A stretch of 64,000 nt of DNA from Pelodera strongyloides. Lineage: Eukaryota; Nematoda; Chromadorea; Rhabditida; Rhabditidae. Within the stretch, counting starts at the first letter, position 1. Every line of letters starts with the position of its first letter. Shown here piece by piece: positions 48,101 to 61,300 of the stretch. A program made the position numbers and the translations under genes. The stretch lies in NCBI GenBank assembly GCA_036852015.1, contig JAANDG010000205.1:62001-126000 (forward strand). The letters are read 5' to 3'. The notes under the pieces are model-generated. The model was given only the letters and a program-made list of their open reading frames with translations. It was not told where the DNA came from and made no database searches.

Positions 48101-49347
48101 ATGCGAACCCTGTATGTATTGCTGGCTCTCGTAGCTTGTGCTCTGGCCTGTGACATCATCGTACACGTCAAGTCTGACACCGACAAGGTGTTCCAAGCAC
48201 AGGTCACCGCCAGTAATGGAAAGAAGAGTGAAAAGTGAGTCAGAGAAATATTTAGTGCAAAAAATGAACGTTAAATTGTCAAACTATGTCAAGTCAATAT
48301 AATAACACGTAACGACATCATAGGTCATAGGCTAGGAACTAACAGTATGAGTATGGATATATGATCAGATGCTGTAGCCAATCATAGATTATATATACTG
48401 TCAACCAGAGGAATGGTTTTATATGAAAACGCGGTTTTTCCATGAAAATCAATTCCTCTGGTCCTTTGTTGAAAATTGAAAGTATGGAAAGTACTGCGCT
48501 AGCGTTTGTAAAAATGTGCTTATAGATCAAATCAGTTTAAAAAATATTGAGTATAATAATTTATAATTTATTACGCACAAAGACAATCAAAGAAAGCAAT
48601 GTAACGTGCAGTTTGTGTTATAAGTAGTTGAATAAGTTGGTATGATTTAACTACGGTACTGACTTCTAACGAGTATTAAATACATTCAGATGGACATTTG
48701 ACAAGAAGCGCACCAAGTTCACTTTCCAACAGAAGGCCGACGAGTGCGGTCTTCATGACTGGCAGATTCAGACTTTCGATAAGGGACAACCTAAGGAGAA
48801 CATTAAGGTAATAATAAGATCCTGGATATTGAGTTACCCTGATGAAACTTCGTGCATTCGCCACCCTAATAAAATATAGTCTGGCACAGCGTGCGCGGAC
48901 CCAATCTAGATCTAGAATGTGCGAGACGTGCGCGGGATAAGCGAGAAGTGTGCCTTTCTAGTTTGACACGTGCGGTAATAATATTCTATCTGAAACTCAA
49001 CTTGTTAGTATACTGATGTTCAACATGTTGTTCAAGTAGCGCGGAAAAAAACATTGAACGTTATAGTCCGCGCCATTTGCACGCCAAGTGTTCGCAGCTT
49101 TACAGTGTCGAACATGCAAGGTCGACACCATTACGCCAGCGGTGTTGAGGCACGTATTAAAGTGCCGCTCGCAAGTTTCCCGCCGAACTCGCGCGGCTCG
49201 CACTCCAATTTTTAATTCTTATAATTTTCAATCCAGGTGACCCTCGACGGAACTGGCCGTGTCACTTATCTTGTCGGAGACGATTTGAAACCAGTGCAAA
49301 AGGACCGTCAGGGAGCAATTTGCAAGGGAGAATGCGCCCCTCTATAA
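48101..49347 (+). CDS. Small secreted nematode-type protein, 120 aa
   Basis: Three exons (48101-48234, 48690-48807, 49237-49347) join in phase with GT-AG introns. The product starts with a clear signal peptide ([16 protein letters not shown]), and the mature part begins at [13 protein letters not shown]. It is rich in Lys, Asp and Gln and has four cysteines (at the mature start, in ADECG, in AIC and in GEC), compatible with two disulphides. The alternating hydrophobic pattern (DIIVHVK, FQAQVTA, WQIQTFD, IKVTLDG, VTYLVGD) suggests an all-beta fold. Codon use is more biased than in neighbouring genes (many AAG, GAC, GTC), which hints at high expression. I recall similar small secreted proteins in nematodes but cannot assign a named family or function. 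The second intron contains unusually GC-rich sequence. AATAAA follows the stop by about 60 bases. Confidence 0.92.
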
Positions 49348-49406
49348 ATGGACTGTAAAACTATTATTTGATCAATTTCCACTTTCTACTCTGTTTTTCT
49401 TTTAAA

Positions 49407-49412
49407 AATAAA
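49407..49412 (+). terminator. Polyadenylation signal AATAAA
   Basis: AATAAA in TTTAAAAATAAACATTTTGG, about 60 bases after the stop of the small secreted-protein gene. The position is typical. Confidence 0.8.
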
Positions 49413-49811
49413 CATTTTGGTTTTGCACAAACCCGTGTATTATACTATTATACAGATGTCATGTCAGGAATATATTACAAGGACAACACTCACCGGTAAA
49501 ATACTTTCATTAAAATAAACCCCAGGACCGCATTTGCGTGGGGCAGGTGTTCGGAAGTTTTGTGATATTTGGGTTTGGGTGCTTACATACCATACCTTTG
49601 AGCCTCTGATCTCTGATATTCACTGACTCAAGAAACTCAAAAGCATTTAACCCTATATATCTTGCATATATCATGTACAAACGTGGCACGCAGTTTTGAA
49701 TCACAAATTGTTGTCGTTACGGCTATCTCATAGCATAACCTGTGGTCGTAATATCAGTGTACAAAAACCTACAGCCTACGATCACGCATCACCCACTGCA
49801 TATATTACCCC

Positions 49812-49979
49812 AAATTGATTCCGGCCGGTTTTTGAAACGCATCGTGGACAACTGAATTCCTTTGTATTTATGCTAATTTACTCGAACTTCATTCTAAATT
49901 ATGGTCATTTGCATACGCCACATAAGAATGCTGGTATATACTCGACGTGTTTGAAAAATCGACCGGTATTTCGCTTTAA
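49812..49979. mobile_element. MITE, TTAA-AGCGAAATACCGGCCGG family, left end degraded
   Basis: The left end begins at CAAATTGATTCCGGCCGGTT, having lost the AGCGAAAT. The right end GACCGGTATTTCGCTTTAA is intact. It lies downstream of the small secreted-protein gene. Confidence 0.88.
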
Positions 49980-50213
49980 AACACAAACTGCGTAAAGTAA
50001 AGCTTGTTTATTCTTGACGAATAATGCTCAAAAGTTCCATCAAAGTAAACCAACTAGAGACTCGACATCTCAAGAAACAATGGTAAAAACAAACAAATAT
50101 ATATGCAAATATTAGTGAATGCGTGAATAAAAATGAAAAAAAATAAGTAAACGTACACATACAATAAATACTTGCTTATTACAAACAAGGGGGCGGGGTC
50201 TGTTTTGGTTAAC

Positions 50214-50246
50214 TTAGGCTTAGGCTTAGGCTTAGCCTAAGCCTAA
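50214..50246. repeat. Head-to-head interstitial telomere-like repeat
   Basis: Three TTAGGC units are followed directly by two GCCTAA units, so the tract switches orientation and forms a palindrome. The other two telomere-like tracts in the window run in one direction only. Confidence 0.93.
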
Positions 50247-50562
50247 CATATATAAGGTCGAAGCCCTATTAGAATCCCGCTCACCAACCTGTGAAATGGA
50301 CAATATGCTCAACTGAAATGCAATGCAAATTGAGAAACAAGCTCGGGTACTGATCAATCACTACTAGATACAAACACTAAAACTAAGGAATAAAACAAAC
50401 TTTTGCCCGAATGATATTACTGGTAATAACAATCCCCTCGCAATTGGGAATTTAACCTTTTAAAGCGTACATAACAACCTGCTCTTGAAATGTGTTGGAC
50501 GATGCATCTCCTATCTAGTGCATGCAAAGAACTGCACTTTTTTTAGTTCAGTTGCCCAATAT

Positions 50563-50599
50563 GGGATTTTCAAAAACCGACCGTTATATCGCTTTAACA
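50563..50599. mobile_element. Solo end of TTAA-AGCG family
   Basis: TTTTCAAAAACCGACCGTTA followed by TATCGCTTTAAC is a right terminus. The left partner is degraded beyond recognition. Confidence 0.55.
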
Positions 50600-50753
50600 G
50601 GCATTACCAGTACTAACAACCTACAAAATGTTACAACCGGGATGATAGTTTGGGCATGTTTTAAAATGCATGAGGGGGGCCGCTTACGATTAAGCGAATT
50701 TCGCAACCGTAAAATATGTACAACAGGAGTTGAACCAAGGTATTGCCACAGTT

Positions 50754-50889
50754 CAGAGGCCGTATTCACCAACACACAGGGAGCCCTCCCTTGGCTCACG
50801 GGCGCTCTGAATCTCTTCTGTTCTCGCACTCTTTAGCTCCCTGGGGAGGCCAGGGAGGGCTCTCTGCGTGTTGGTGAATACGGCCTCAG
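50754..50889. mobile_element. MITE, GAGGCCGTATTCACCAACAC family
   Basis: Ends CAGAGGCCGTATTCACCAAC and GTTGGTGAATACGGCCTCAG, with body GGGAGCCCTCCC and GCTCACGGGCGCTCTGAATC. Confidence 0.94.
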
Positions 50890-51036
50890 CTCCGTACACC
50901 AAAAAGTATCATACAAAATCAAGCAAATGCACAATCCTAGAGCGAGTACGTGTAAAAGTGGTATAAACATCGAAATAGCACATCAGCAAAACTTTTACAA
51001 ACGTCGCGATTACGTGTGCACTGGTAATATTTTCAG

Positions 51037-51138
51037 TTAAAGCGGTATGTCACTTGGTTCATAAAACTGGTTCCAGTAAGTGTTCCTGTGCCGAGAGTGC
51101 ACAAAAACTAACATAAAATCACAGGCATACCGCTTTAA
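51037..51138. mobile_element. Short inverted-repeat element, CACGTGG/TTAA family
   Basis: Starts TTAAAGCGGTATGTCACTTGG and ends CAGGCATACCGCTTTAA. It is the best-preserved termini pair of this family in the window. Confidence 0.85.
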
Positions 51139-51715
51139 AGAACTTCACTGCTCTTATTACCACCGCACCATAATACAGCCGAGTATAGAACAATCGAGCG
51201 CATATATGCAAAGCAAACAAAACATCAATTCTCAAAAAGTAAAACAAAATATATGTGCAAATTATGCCAACACACCGAGTGCTCAAACCAGCTCAGCTGA
51301 AACTCACTCAAAAAAAAAACTAGAAAAGAAACAGAATCATTGCCTGACGATGGTAAAAGAGGGTAATACACTACTATAATGCACCATAATACACTACAGT
51401 AATGCACCATTAGAAAAAAAGGGTAGTACACTACTATAATGCACCATTATATCCATTTTCTCACATACGTCACATTCACAGAACACTGTTGACTAGTGTG
51501 CATGCGCACAATATTTTCCGACGCGCTTGCACTCTTTTGCTTTACGCCCTTGTAAGTTTTCCCTACATACAGAGAATGGTAAGTGGGAGGAGTCAGCTAA
51601 ATAGCACTGGCAAACATATTGGGCGTAACTAGTCAAGCTACTAGTGATAGATACGCTTGCCAGCGCCTAAGTATCATTCCTCCGGACCTACATCTCAAAT
51701 CCAAGCTTCTCCAAT

Positions 51716-54700
51716 TCACACCCTGTACTTTGCCGTTTTGTACAGTAGGTGGGTGTCCGATGTGGCTGACGACTGCGACATCCCCGCCGATGACTCGGAT
51801 CTGTAAAGGAACGCACTGAAACAGAAACAGAAATTCTATGTGGCATACCGGGCAAACTAACATGTCGTAAGTAAACATACGTCAACCAATTGCACAGGTC
51901 GTATTAAGCTGAATTCAAATATTGCTACACTAAAGAGGCCACGATTGCTAGAACAATTCACTTTCAAATAGAGGGCAACATTTTCAAGAAAGCACTACGC
52001 ACGAGTCCCTAAGTATTGTAGAAATGTCTATAGTAGTATCTACGGCGAGTTAACAGACAATGACAACACGATCATCGTACAAACACAACACTTGCAAACT
52101 TACTTAATCGTTCCACTGCGTGCTTGAGCACTGGAATGTTTAGTTAACAAATGGTGGGTTCATGGTAGACGTCTACAAAAACTATAAGACCCAGATTTCT
52201 AAGTCCCTCTGAGAGTATTCGGAAGCGAAGCACCGAATCTCTGCGTTACGCCAAAGGTTACAATTACAGTTAGCACGACGCACCCACACCAAAAAGTGCC
52301 ACAGGGGGGCTGATCCTAGTTGCGAACCTCTTTTGTGCGGGCAACCGGGCGAGTTTATCATTATCGACCAGTCAGAATACGTCGACTTACGTTGTGGACA
52401 GGAGTGACTCGCTCTGCCCGTCGTCCGCTCCGCTGTATCCTCCTCGCTCAAAATCGGGCAGGTGTGGCATCGAGCCGTGCTGTTTGCAAGACGAGAGTTG
52501 CACCTGCAGGGGAGCCGATTTCTGAAAAAGACTATTTTTTATCAACATCCTCTAGTCCAAGTGTTCATCGCAATTTTCATACAACCGGTGGAAAACAAAG
52601 AAAAATCCATATGAGGATGTTTTTATGACACTCGACTCGCTCACTAGCATTTTGATTAAATTTTACTCTTTTCTATTTTCTACCACAGGCCTGACGACCC
52701 GAAACTATAAAATACGCTTTTATACCCACACACAAGCAAAGGTGGCCTATGGACAGGTATACTCCGCTAAGATCCTAAACATGTAACTCCGCTAATGTCC
52801 TAAACAGATAACTCTGCTAAGGTCCTAAACATGTAACTCCGCTAAGGTCCTAAACAGATAACTCCGCTAAGGTACTAAACAGATAACTCCGCTAAGGTCC
52901 TAAGCCCCAAACGTGGTGTCACCTACCGGTTGTTTAACCGCATTCCTTCTCCTGTAGAGAATGAAGAGGACGATGAAAAGCACGACGAATAGTGAGAGAG
53001 TGCAGAGTGACAGAGCTGCCAGGCCCCAGTTTGAGCCTGATTGCTCTCCCGGGTCAGCTAAGGCCATGTCACCCGAACCAAAGGCACCCCAGCCGCCGGA
53101 ATCTAGAGTAAAACAAGCAATTACATTACGTAATTACATTAATTACATACCAACAAGAAGGATCCCCATTATTGATTGTAGCAGTTTGCCGCTAGCATTT
53201 ACCAAACCCTAATCACTTGCACGGTTACGACATGTCACACGGCAGGCTCTTGATTTCCTCATTAAATTTTCCAATAAAGTATATTGGAAGAGCTAAGTTT
53301 CAACGATCGCGTCACACAACTGATTCCTATTCTAGCAGATTGCAATGGCGAACCCACGTAAGCAATGCTTTGAACACAGACAATTTACCCAACATAAATT
53401 ACCTTTGCAAAGCGGGCAGCATTGGCCCTGGATTGGCACAGGATCGGCGCACGGTGGGCACAACGTCTCTCTGCACACCGTTTGTCCACCTGAAACGTTG
53501 TTTCACACATGTTAAAATGAAATAAAAACTTGAATAAATACATAAATAACGACTTCACATCGAGTCGGAGAAAAAGTCAAGATACTGCCAGTTATATCAA
53601 CCGTATGTTGTGACGGTCTGGTAACCCGTGAAAGTAGCATTGGGAGATAACCATCATACCTATAGCTATCCAGAACTACTGCTATCTGACTATGATGTGC
53701 TTCGGACATACAGCTACCTAGAGCACCTCTATCTAAGTATGGGCACATTCTGCGCTACACGTAGATTCACTCTAATGGGGTCTCGATGTATAGCAAAAAC
53801 AGCGCATTTTGCTTCCAAGTATCAAATGTGCATCTCGTGTACGATTTTTCATACACCTTTGAAAGGTAGAAAATGCACCAATGCACCATTGATAATACTA
53901 GACGAGGCGGAAATGCACAGTTCATGCACGCTCCCAAAAAATAGTCCTGTGGCTACCTGCCGCGGGACCATTTTTTGGCGGTCTGTAGATGTTCTCGTGT
54001 AGTGCAAATCTACGGTAATTTTTGCCATACTTGGAAGCAAAAATCGGAAATTTTTGCCATACATCGAGACCCCATTAAATATCACCCACCATGTGCGCAT
54101 GTGCAATTTCTGCACGCTCCGTCCTTCCACTCCTCGTGCAGTGCGTAGGCCGTGTTGGTGTACATACACAACGAGGACGAGTGCAGGACATCTAAATTTT
54201 AAAGGGATGAAAATTAAAAATTAAAACTTGCACCCCCCCCCCCCCAATTCTCCGAAGACTTTTCACACACCGAAGAAATTTCACACAACAAGATATTAAA
54301 GCAAAATACTGGCAGGGTTTTTGAAACGCATCGCGGACACTTCGACAGCTGAATGAATTCTTACGTGTTTATGCTAATTTGCTCGAATTTAGCTCGATCT
54401 TTTTCATTCTAATTTATGCTCATTTGCATAAGCTGCATAAGAATCCTGGAGTACGCGATGTGTTTCAAAAACCGGCCGGTATTTCGCTTTAAAGTCTGCT
54501 CAAGTGACATCGATACTGAAATCATAAGCTGAGAGATCTTCTAACCTTCGGAGGATGTGCTCTAAGCTCTAACATTACCTTACCTCATTCCTAGCCAGCC
54601 CTAAAGTCGTCTCTCAGGCGCACTTTCATTCAAGGTACTATTGCCTATAAGAACACCCTTATTTGCAAATTTGACTAGACTAACAATACGCTTTCTACAA

Positions 54701-55275
54701 CAACTTACTACAAACTACAAACTCCAAATGTACCTGAACAAACAGGACAGCATCGTCCCTTGATGATCAACGGCTTTCCAGAACATTTGACCGTCTCATC
54801 ACATGATTCTCTGAAGCACTCAATCGTACCGTCAGAGCATGTACACGAGGTGCCTGGAAAATAAATAAAAACAACGGTAAAAGTGAATTCAATCATTATG
54901 GAAAAGTGCTATGTCGGGTTTTGTATCCATACCGGTAGAGTGGCGAGGTAATATACCATAGCATTGCAAAGATGAATACGGGTAATATACATGGCATTGT
55001 AATGTACCATGGTAATATACCAGTGGCGAGGTCAGTATACCGTATACCCTGGCATTGCAAATATGAATACTCCCCCCATAGCGTAAAACACCCCGCCAAA
55101 TGCGGACGACCGTCACCCTTCTGGTAGAGGGAATCGCCTGCAGAAAAAATTGCCAAAGCCCAATCCCAATCCGTAATACATTATATTCAAATTAGTCTAG
55201 ATCATCTCAGCCGAAGTCGGCCGAAGACATGTACCATCTCCCCCAAAATTTTGAGATGCGGACCTAATTTATGCC

Positions 55276-55318
<43 letters not shown>

Positions 55319-58300
55319 CAAATAATCAAAAACCTCCCGACTCACAATCATCAGTCCTCCAGGCATGCCCGCTCGCGTGTGCTACTCCGAGATCATCCGT
55401 GCATACGACATTCGGATCGGACTTCGGAAGGTCTTCGGCTTTACAGCTGAAATGAGACACTGAAAACTTCATCCTCACCCTCACCGCTGCACTTGGGATC
55501 TATTGATCCCAAATGTCTCATAAAACTGCTCACCTCTTGGAGCAACAATGTTTCCCGAGGCCGTATTCACCAACACACAGGGAGCCCTCCCTGATCTCCC
55601 CAGGGAGTAAAAGAGTGTGCGAGCAGAAGAGATACAGAGCGCTCGTGAGCCTAGGGAGGGCTCCCTGTGTGTTGGCGAATACGGCGTCAGTACTGGATAT
55701 GAGCATGCAACCAGACAAACAGTATCAATGTGCTTACAACATACACGCAATGTTTAATTTCAACTCCCGCCCCCTTGGCGCATAAGTTCAAAACCAGTTC
55801 AAAGGGTCAATAAACAGTTCCGGTTGTTAAACTTACATGGAGCAGCAATGATTCTGCGGATCTTGCACTGGATGAGGACAAGCAACTGGAGGACAGGACT
55901 CAGTCCTGCACAGCACCTGTCCCACTCGACAAGTGCACCAAACACATGGAGCCAGTTGCCAGGTTTCGCCGTCTGAAAAAAGAACTATAAGGGATAGCAC
56001 ACTTAGAGATATTGATGACTTGGTACAAACTGGTACAAAGAGTAAGAGTAGATCCATAATCATCAAAAAATTGCATAGGTCCCGTATGTCTGATCTACAC
56101 GCTGTCATTTCTATCAAGCATGTTTAAATACTCACGTAATTCAGAAAAAGACGAAAAGTTATACCGTACCTGTATACAATCGCCCTGATCCGGGACTCTG
56201 GCATACTGTATGTTCATGTTGTGCGCTAGGTGACATCGAGGATGATCCTCCGACACAAGATGGACAACACTGACCTAGAATAGGCCATAAGTTGCAATGA
56301 ATCCGTTGCCCTATCTAGGAGTCACTTTTAGCTACCGAAAATCGGACTTAGCGAGTAGATTCGGCTATTACTTATTACAATCTCTAACGTGGATCGGTTT
56401 CTAACAGACTACTTCTTTATTTCCTTTAAAGCAGTATTGTACCTCCTTTTTCGTCACACGCCTCCTGTCTAACACTTTTCACACTCTAACCACCCAACTC
56501 TCGCCAATCTCTGTTTTCTTTTCTGGTAGGAAATTTAAATCCTCCTAGTGCCATGGGAAGGCAAAAGCGGGTTGGGCGCACAGAAATTGAGTTATCCATA
56601 CAAAACGGAAACTTTTGTTTCCTCTTGTGGCGGATTTGTTTATTTACTAGTTTTTCGATGTTTTCCATTGTTTTTCTCTTTTTTTTCAAGCTATAACTGG
56701 TAAAAAAAACTCAAAACAAGTACACACTGCAAAAGAGCTACTGTACGGCCTAACATCCTCTACAATTAAAGCTGTCGTGAAACATTCGATATTGAACGTA
56801 AACTTTTAAACTGCATTCCATTATTCCATAGAGCGAATTTTCGCACAGCTTCAATACAATATATGGTGGCTAATCACAAACCTGGCTGTTGCACCCAGTG
56901 CTCCTCGGCACAAGACTCGGCTCTCTCAGCACATGAAATCAGCGAACAGAACTCCTGAAAACAAGGCGATAGCCGGCAATACTGGCAATAATCACAATGG
57001 TCCCTTCCCTGCCATCTACCCTCTACTCTCTACGGGACGCATCGGCCGAGGAGACACCGCCCGGATTGGAACTGCAATGAAGGTCCCCGACTTCTGGAAA
57101 AAAACGGGACCCTGGATTCTACATGCTTAAGTCTATGTGTGATGTTTGTATGTCTGAATAAAGTGGTATTCATAAAAAAAAATTTATGCAAACCACTCTA
57201 AAATTCAAACTAAAACAGTTCAAGCTAAGCATGGTTGGTGGTTCAATGGTGAGAGCGTTCCACTGTGACGCACGCAACCAAAGTTCGGATCTAGCCCGTA
57301 CCCGTACCTGTCTATGCTCACAGAAGCAGTGTCTGCAACCATCATTCCACCACTCGCCTCCGTCCCTTTCGAATAGTCTTCCGGACTGTGACAACGACCC
57401 ACATCGGTCCTTTCCCGAAAGCGAATCCAGACGGTCGGAAATGCTCAACTTGGCATCGATACGCGCTGAAGAAAAGGAATAGAGAAAATGATAATTACTA
57501 AGTAATCTAGCTGAGAAATCAAATAAACATCACTGTACGTAGAATAAAAGACATACAGAAAATGATAATTACACGAAAAAGCAATCTAGCTAATAAGTCA
57601 AATAAACAGCACGCAATGTATTGTACGTATTAAAAAACAGCATAACGCCAAAGCAACATTCTGGAATCTTTTGAAGAAGAAAAATACGAAGTTTGCTCAA
57701 TCCCGTACCGCGCTAGTTGTCAAGAACAAGCCGTCTTCCATTTGAGATACACGCGACGCGTCAAGCCGTTGCTTCTAACTTCTAACACTTCATAGTACAC
57801 CCAAACTACAGAATACAACAACGAGATATACCTCGACACTTGCAAACAGGACATCCGGCAGCATTGGTCTCGAATCCATACAGGCAGTGCTTAATGCACT
57901 GATGAAGTGGCGGACATTTGGCGCACCGACAGCTCACACAGCCGGCCTCATCGCGCAGATAACCATGTGCGCACTGTCTAAACAACTACTAATTAGAATA
58001 ATGGTAGGCCGTGGGCACACTGTCTGACAATTTGCCAACTGACAGAACATCTGGATAAAAACAACAAAACTAATCCTCACTTACTATTAGTTGATGCTGA
58101 TACTCAACAAACGATAGGACAGTGTCACTGTGTCACATGTCAGGACTAGTGTCACTGTGTCACACGATGAAATCAAAGAATAATCACAAATTTACCACCA
58201 CAACAATAATAATTCAAGTTTAGAAGGAAACCCACTTGTCACAGTTTGCTTTGCTCAATTGTGGACAAGTATTGTCTGATGATGGCCGAGAAGGGGCCAG

Positions 58301-61300
58301 ACATTCGCACACAAAACATCCCAACTTGTCGCGCTGAAGTCACAACAGTATAACATAGATTACCTTCCGGAGATAGCAACAAAAAGAGAAAACGCAAACA
58401 CAAAGATTATAAATCCGTGACTAGCAAAACTAAGCACTTTGTTACCCTCTACGGTAAAGTAAAAATGCAAAAATAAAACAAATAATGTTAAAATACCAAC
58501 TTTCAGCCCATTTTCGCATCTGAGTGGACAGTGTTCGATTGACGGACAAGTAGAGGGAAGGGTGATCAGAGTCGGCTCTGGAAATTTATTAAATACACCA
58601 AAAGGTGTGCATCCGAGGATGAAAATTAGAAACGAACATATAAAAGGAAACAGATGACCGATTTGACATTCTGCATTTGGAATATTGTTGCAAAAGGAAT
58701 AAAGCCAGCAGTTTTGTTTGAGCAAACCTTGAATCAATCCCTTTAGCAAATAATGTGGTATTTCCATGTTACCTTAAAAATGGGTAACATAAATCATACA
58801 GCTAGAATCGCTTAAAAATATGTAAAATGTTAATTTATTCTGCCGGTTCTACTCCAAAGATATGGCCCTCTATCGGTTCAATCTGCACTGATAAATGTTA
58901 AAGTGGTACGGTATGCGGTGTGCACTCTTGCCATTTTTGACCCAGTCGCTCAGTATAGAGCATAATTTACATGCAATACATGGGAATGTAGTTCTCACAA
59001 ATCACGCACCATAAAGCTTTAATGAGCATGCACTATAACCGAATACAAATGACCTAGGCACCTTGGCACTTCCATAATTGGGGTAAGCTAGGCAAAAAAA
59101 ACCGCTCACCATCACAAACAGGGCAGCATTGTCCGGCCACTTTTCTCGGGTTCTCGCACGACACCGAACACATCGCCTTCTCACACACATTCGCGCCTTC
59201 TTCAGAGCACGTGCACCTGAAAGGGTAATAGGGTCATCAGGACGGCTAGCGGGCCAGCGGGCCAGCCTGGCCAGCTGGCCGTCCTGACGACCCCGTTGGC
59301 CAGCTGTAGGTTTTTAGTTCTATTCGCTCGCTTATTGGCAAAAAGATAGCAGATAGCACCGTCTCATTATCCGCAACAAACTCACAAACAAAAGTGTATG
59401 AGAAAAAAAACTTGATCAAGTAATCACTTACGTAGTACAATCGTCCCTATGCCACGTGTCATTCTTCTTCTTCTTTTCGAGTTTCTCCGTTTGGCATCCA
59501 AGACAAACTGGGCAACATTCACCGGTTGGCACACCGATCCACGTGCATTCGCCTGCAACGGGAGCAAGAATTCAAATAGTTTTAGAAACATTTACTCAAT
59601 ATGGGATGATTCACCCAATAACCCTATTCGCCGTAACTAGTCAACCACAAGGTTCATTTGGGTGTGTCTATGTGTGCCTCTGTGTGACAAGAAAGAAGAA
59701 CCACAAGTTTCATTTGTGTGTGCCTATGTGTGCCATTGTGTATCAAGAAAGAAGAACCACAAGTTTCATTTCTGTGTGTCTATGTGTGCCTCTTTGTGTC
59801 AAGAAAGAAGAACCACAAGTTTCCCTTGCCTTGTGTGTGTCTATGTGTGCCTCTCTGTGTTAAGAACCACAAGTTTCATTTGTACGTATCGATGTGTGCC
59901 TTTGTGTCTCACGAAAGAAAAGAAACACGCATATCACGTCCGTCTCCGCCTTACTGTTATAACACAGGTTCTGCGCTCTTCCTCACTCAATGAAGAGTTC
60001 ACCACTGAAGCATTGCATGAAGAGAAACATCAAATAAAGAATAAAACAAAAATAAACAAATAAACATACTCGGCGGTTTCGGGCACGTCATCTTGGAGCA
60101 CTGTGCCACGCCCTTCTTGCATCTGCACACCTCGCACGAAGAGGAGTGCCATTCTTCTCCGTCAGAATACACGGCACCACCCCATGTGCACTTTTTCGCC
60201 TGCAAATCAACCGATTTTATGTCAAATTTGGAAACCCAGTAACCTTATTCCAGCAATTTGTGCAGCCGCACATGATCATTGTTAGACTTATTTTGTTCAT
60301 TTTGGGAAAAAATGCAAACACACTTATCGTGCTCAACAAGCGCTCACAGTTATTTTAGTTTTTTTTTACGTGGAGAAGTCAAAATGAGCGGAGTAATCAA
60401 TAAATCAATAAATCTTACCAATGTAGTGTCTCCATTTTCGCATTCCCACAGATCGCAACAATTTCCCGGTGAGCCGTTGCCTTTACGGAGAACCTAAACC
60501 CTTATCAATTTGCATAGAAATATGAAACAGTGTACTTCAACAAGAAAGTAGCACTAGAAAGTCGAGAAAGCAGCACAAATTCAATGTCCGGTCATCTTTC
60601 AAGGGACAATAAGGTGGAGGACGAAAAACCCTCACCCACCTTTACTTTGGATCCATCCGGACACGAAGCCGGACGACAGACCGAACCACGGCATTTGCAT
60701 CTGAATATGAGCGATCAGAGGCCATATTCACCACTCAATTCCCCATGGGGAATTCCTTGTCTTTTTCTCTGCGCGTCTCACATTAGAATGCTATTTTCTG
60801 TCCCCAGGGAATATTTCCCCCGAGGGAATCGGAGTGGTGAATATGGAAGACAACACTGACAGAAAATCGTTCCAAGAGAGGCCACCAGCTTTTCAACAAT
60901 CTCAACCGGCTCAACCCCACCAGAACCCCAGTGAAATATTCGGGTCATAAACCTCGCCGGTGAGCCGCGGTGATTAGCGAAAAAAGGCCATGAACTTACT
61001 GAAATTGGCAATGACCCAAAACCCTAAACATACCTCGGTGACACCGGACAACACGTCCCAGGGGTGACATGTGTCGGTGGTCTGACACTATCTTCCGGAC
61101 ACTCGTCCTCTTCCGAATTGTGGACAACGGGCGGACACCGTACATTCTCACAGTGGGATTCTGAATAATACAGTCTGACAACAAACGCACAGTTTGTATT
61201 TTATCGACAAACTGTGCGTGTACATTTTTGTGTGCGTAATAAATATTATCTTATTATATAAACAAGCAAACTCAATTAAAATCAAACAACAATATCGCTG

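Larger units (their letters stand above)
49348..51715. other. Intergenic region between convergent secreted-protein and crm-1 genes
   Basis: Holds both 3' untranslated regions, three complete or near-complete MITEs (49812, 50754 and 51037), a solo MITE end (50563-50599), a head-to-head telomere-like repeat (50214-50246) and a small repeat of CACTACTATAATGCACCAT around 51365-51450. No gene seen. Confidence 0.7.

Noticed and set aside
52766..52908. CRISPR-like array
   Set aside because: Units are directly adjacent with no unique spacers and lie in a eukaryotic intron; it is a simple tandem repeat.
59456..60063. Overlapping plus-strand ORFs with repeated Cys-Val-rich units
   Set aside because: They translate the 58-base tandem repeat inside a crm-1 intron and run antisense to crm-1 exons.
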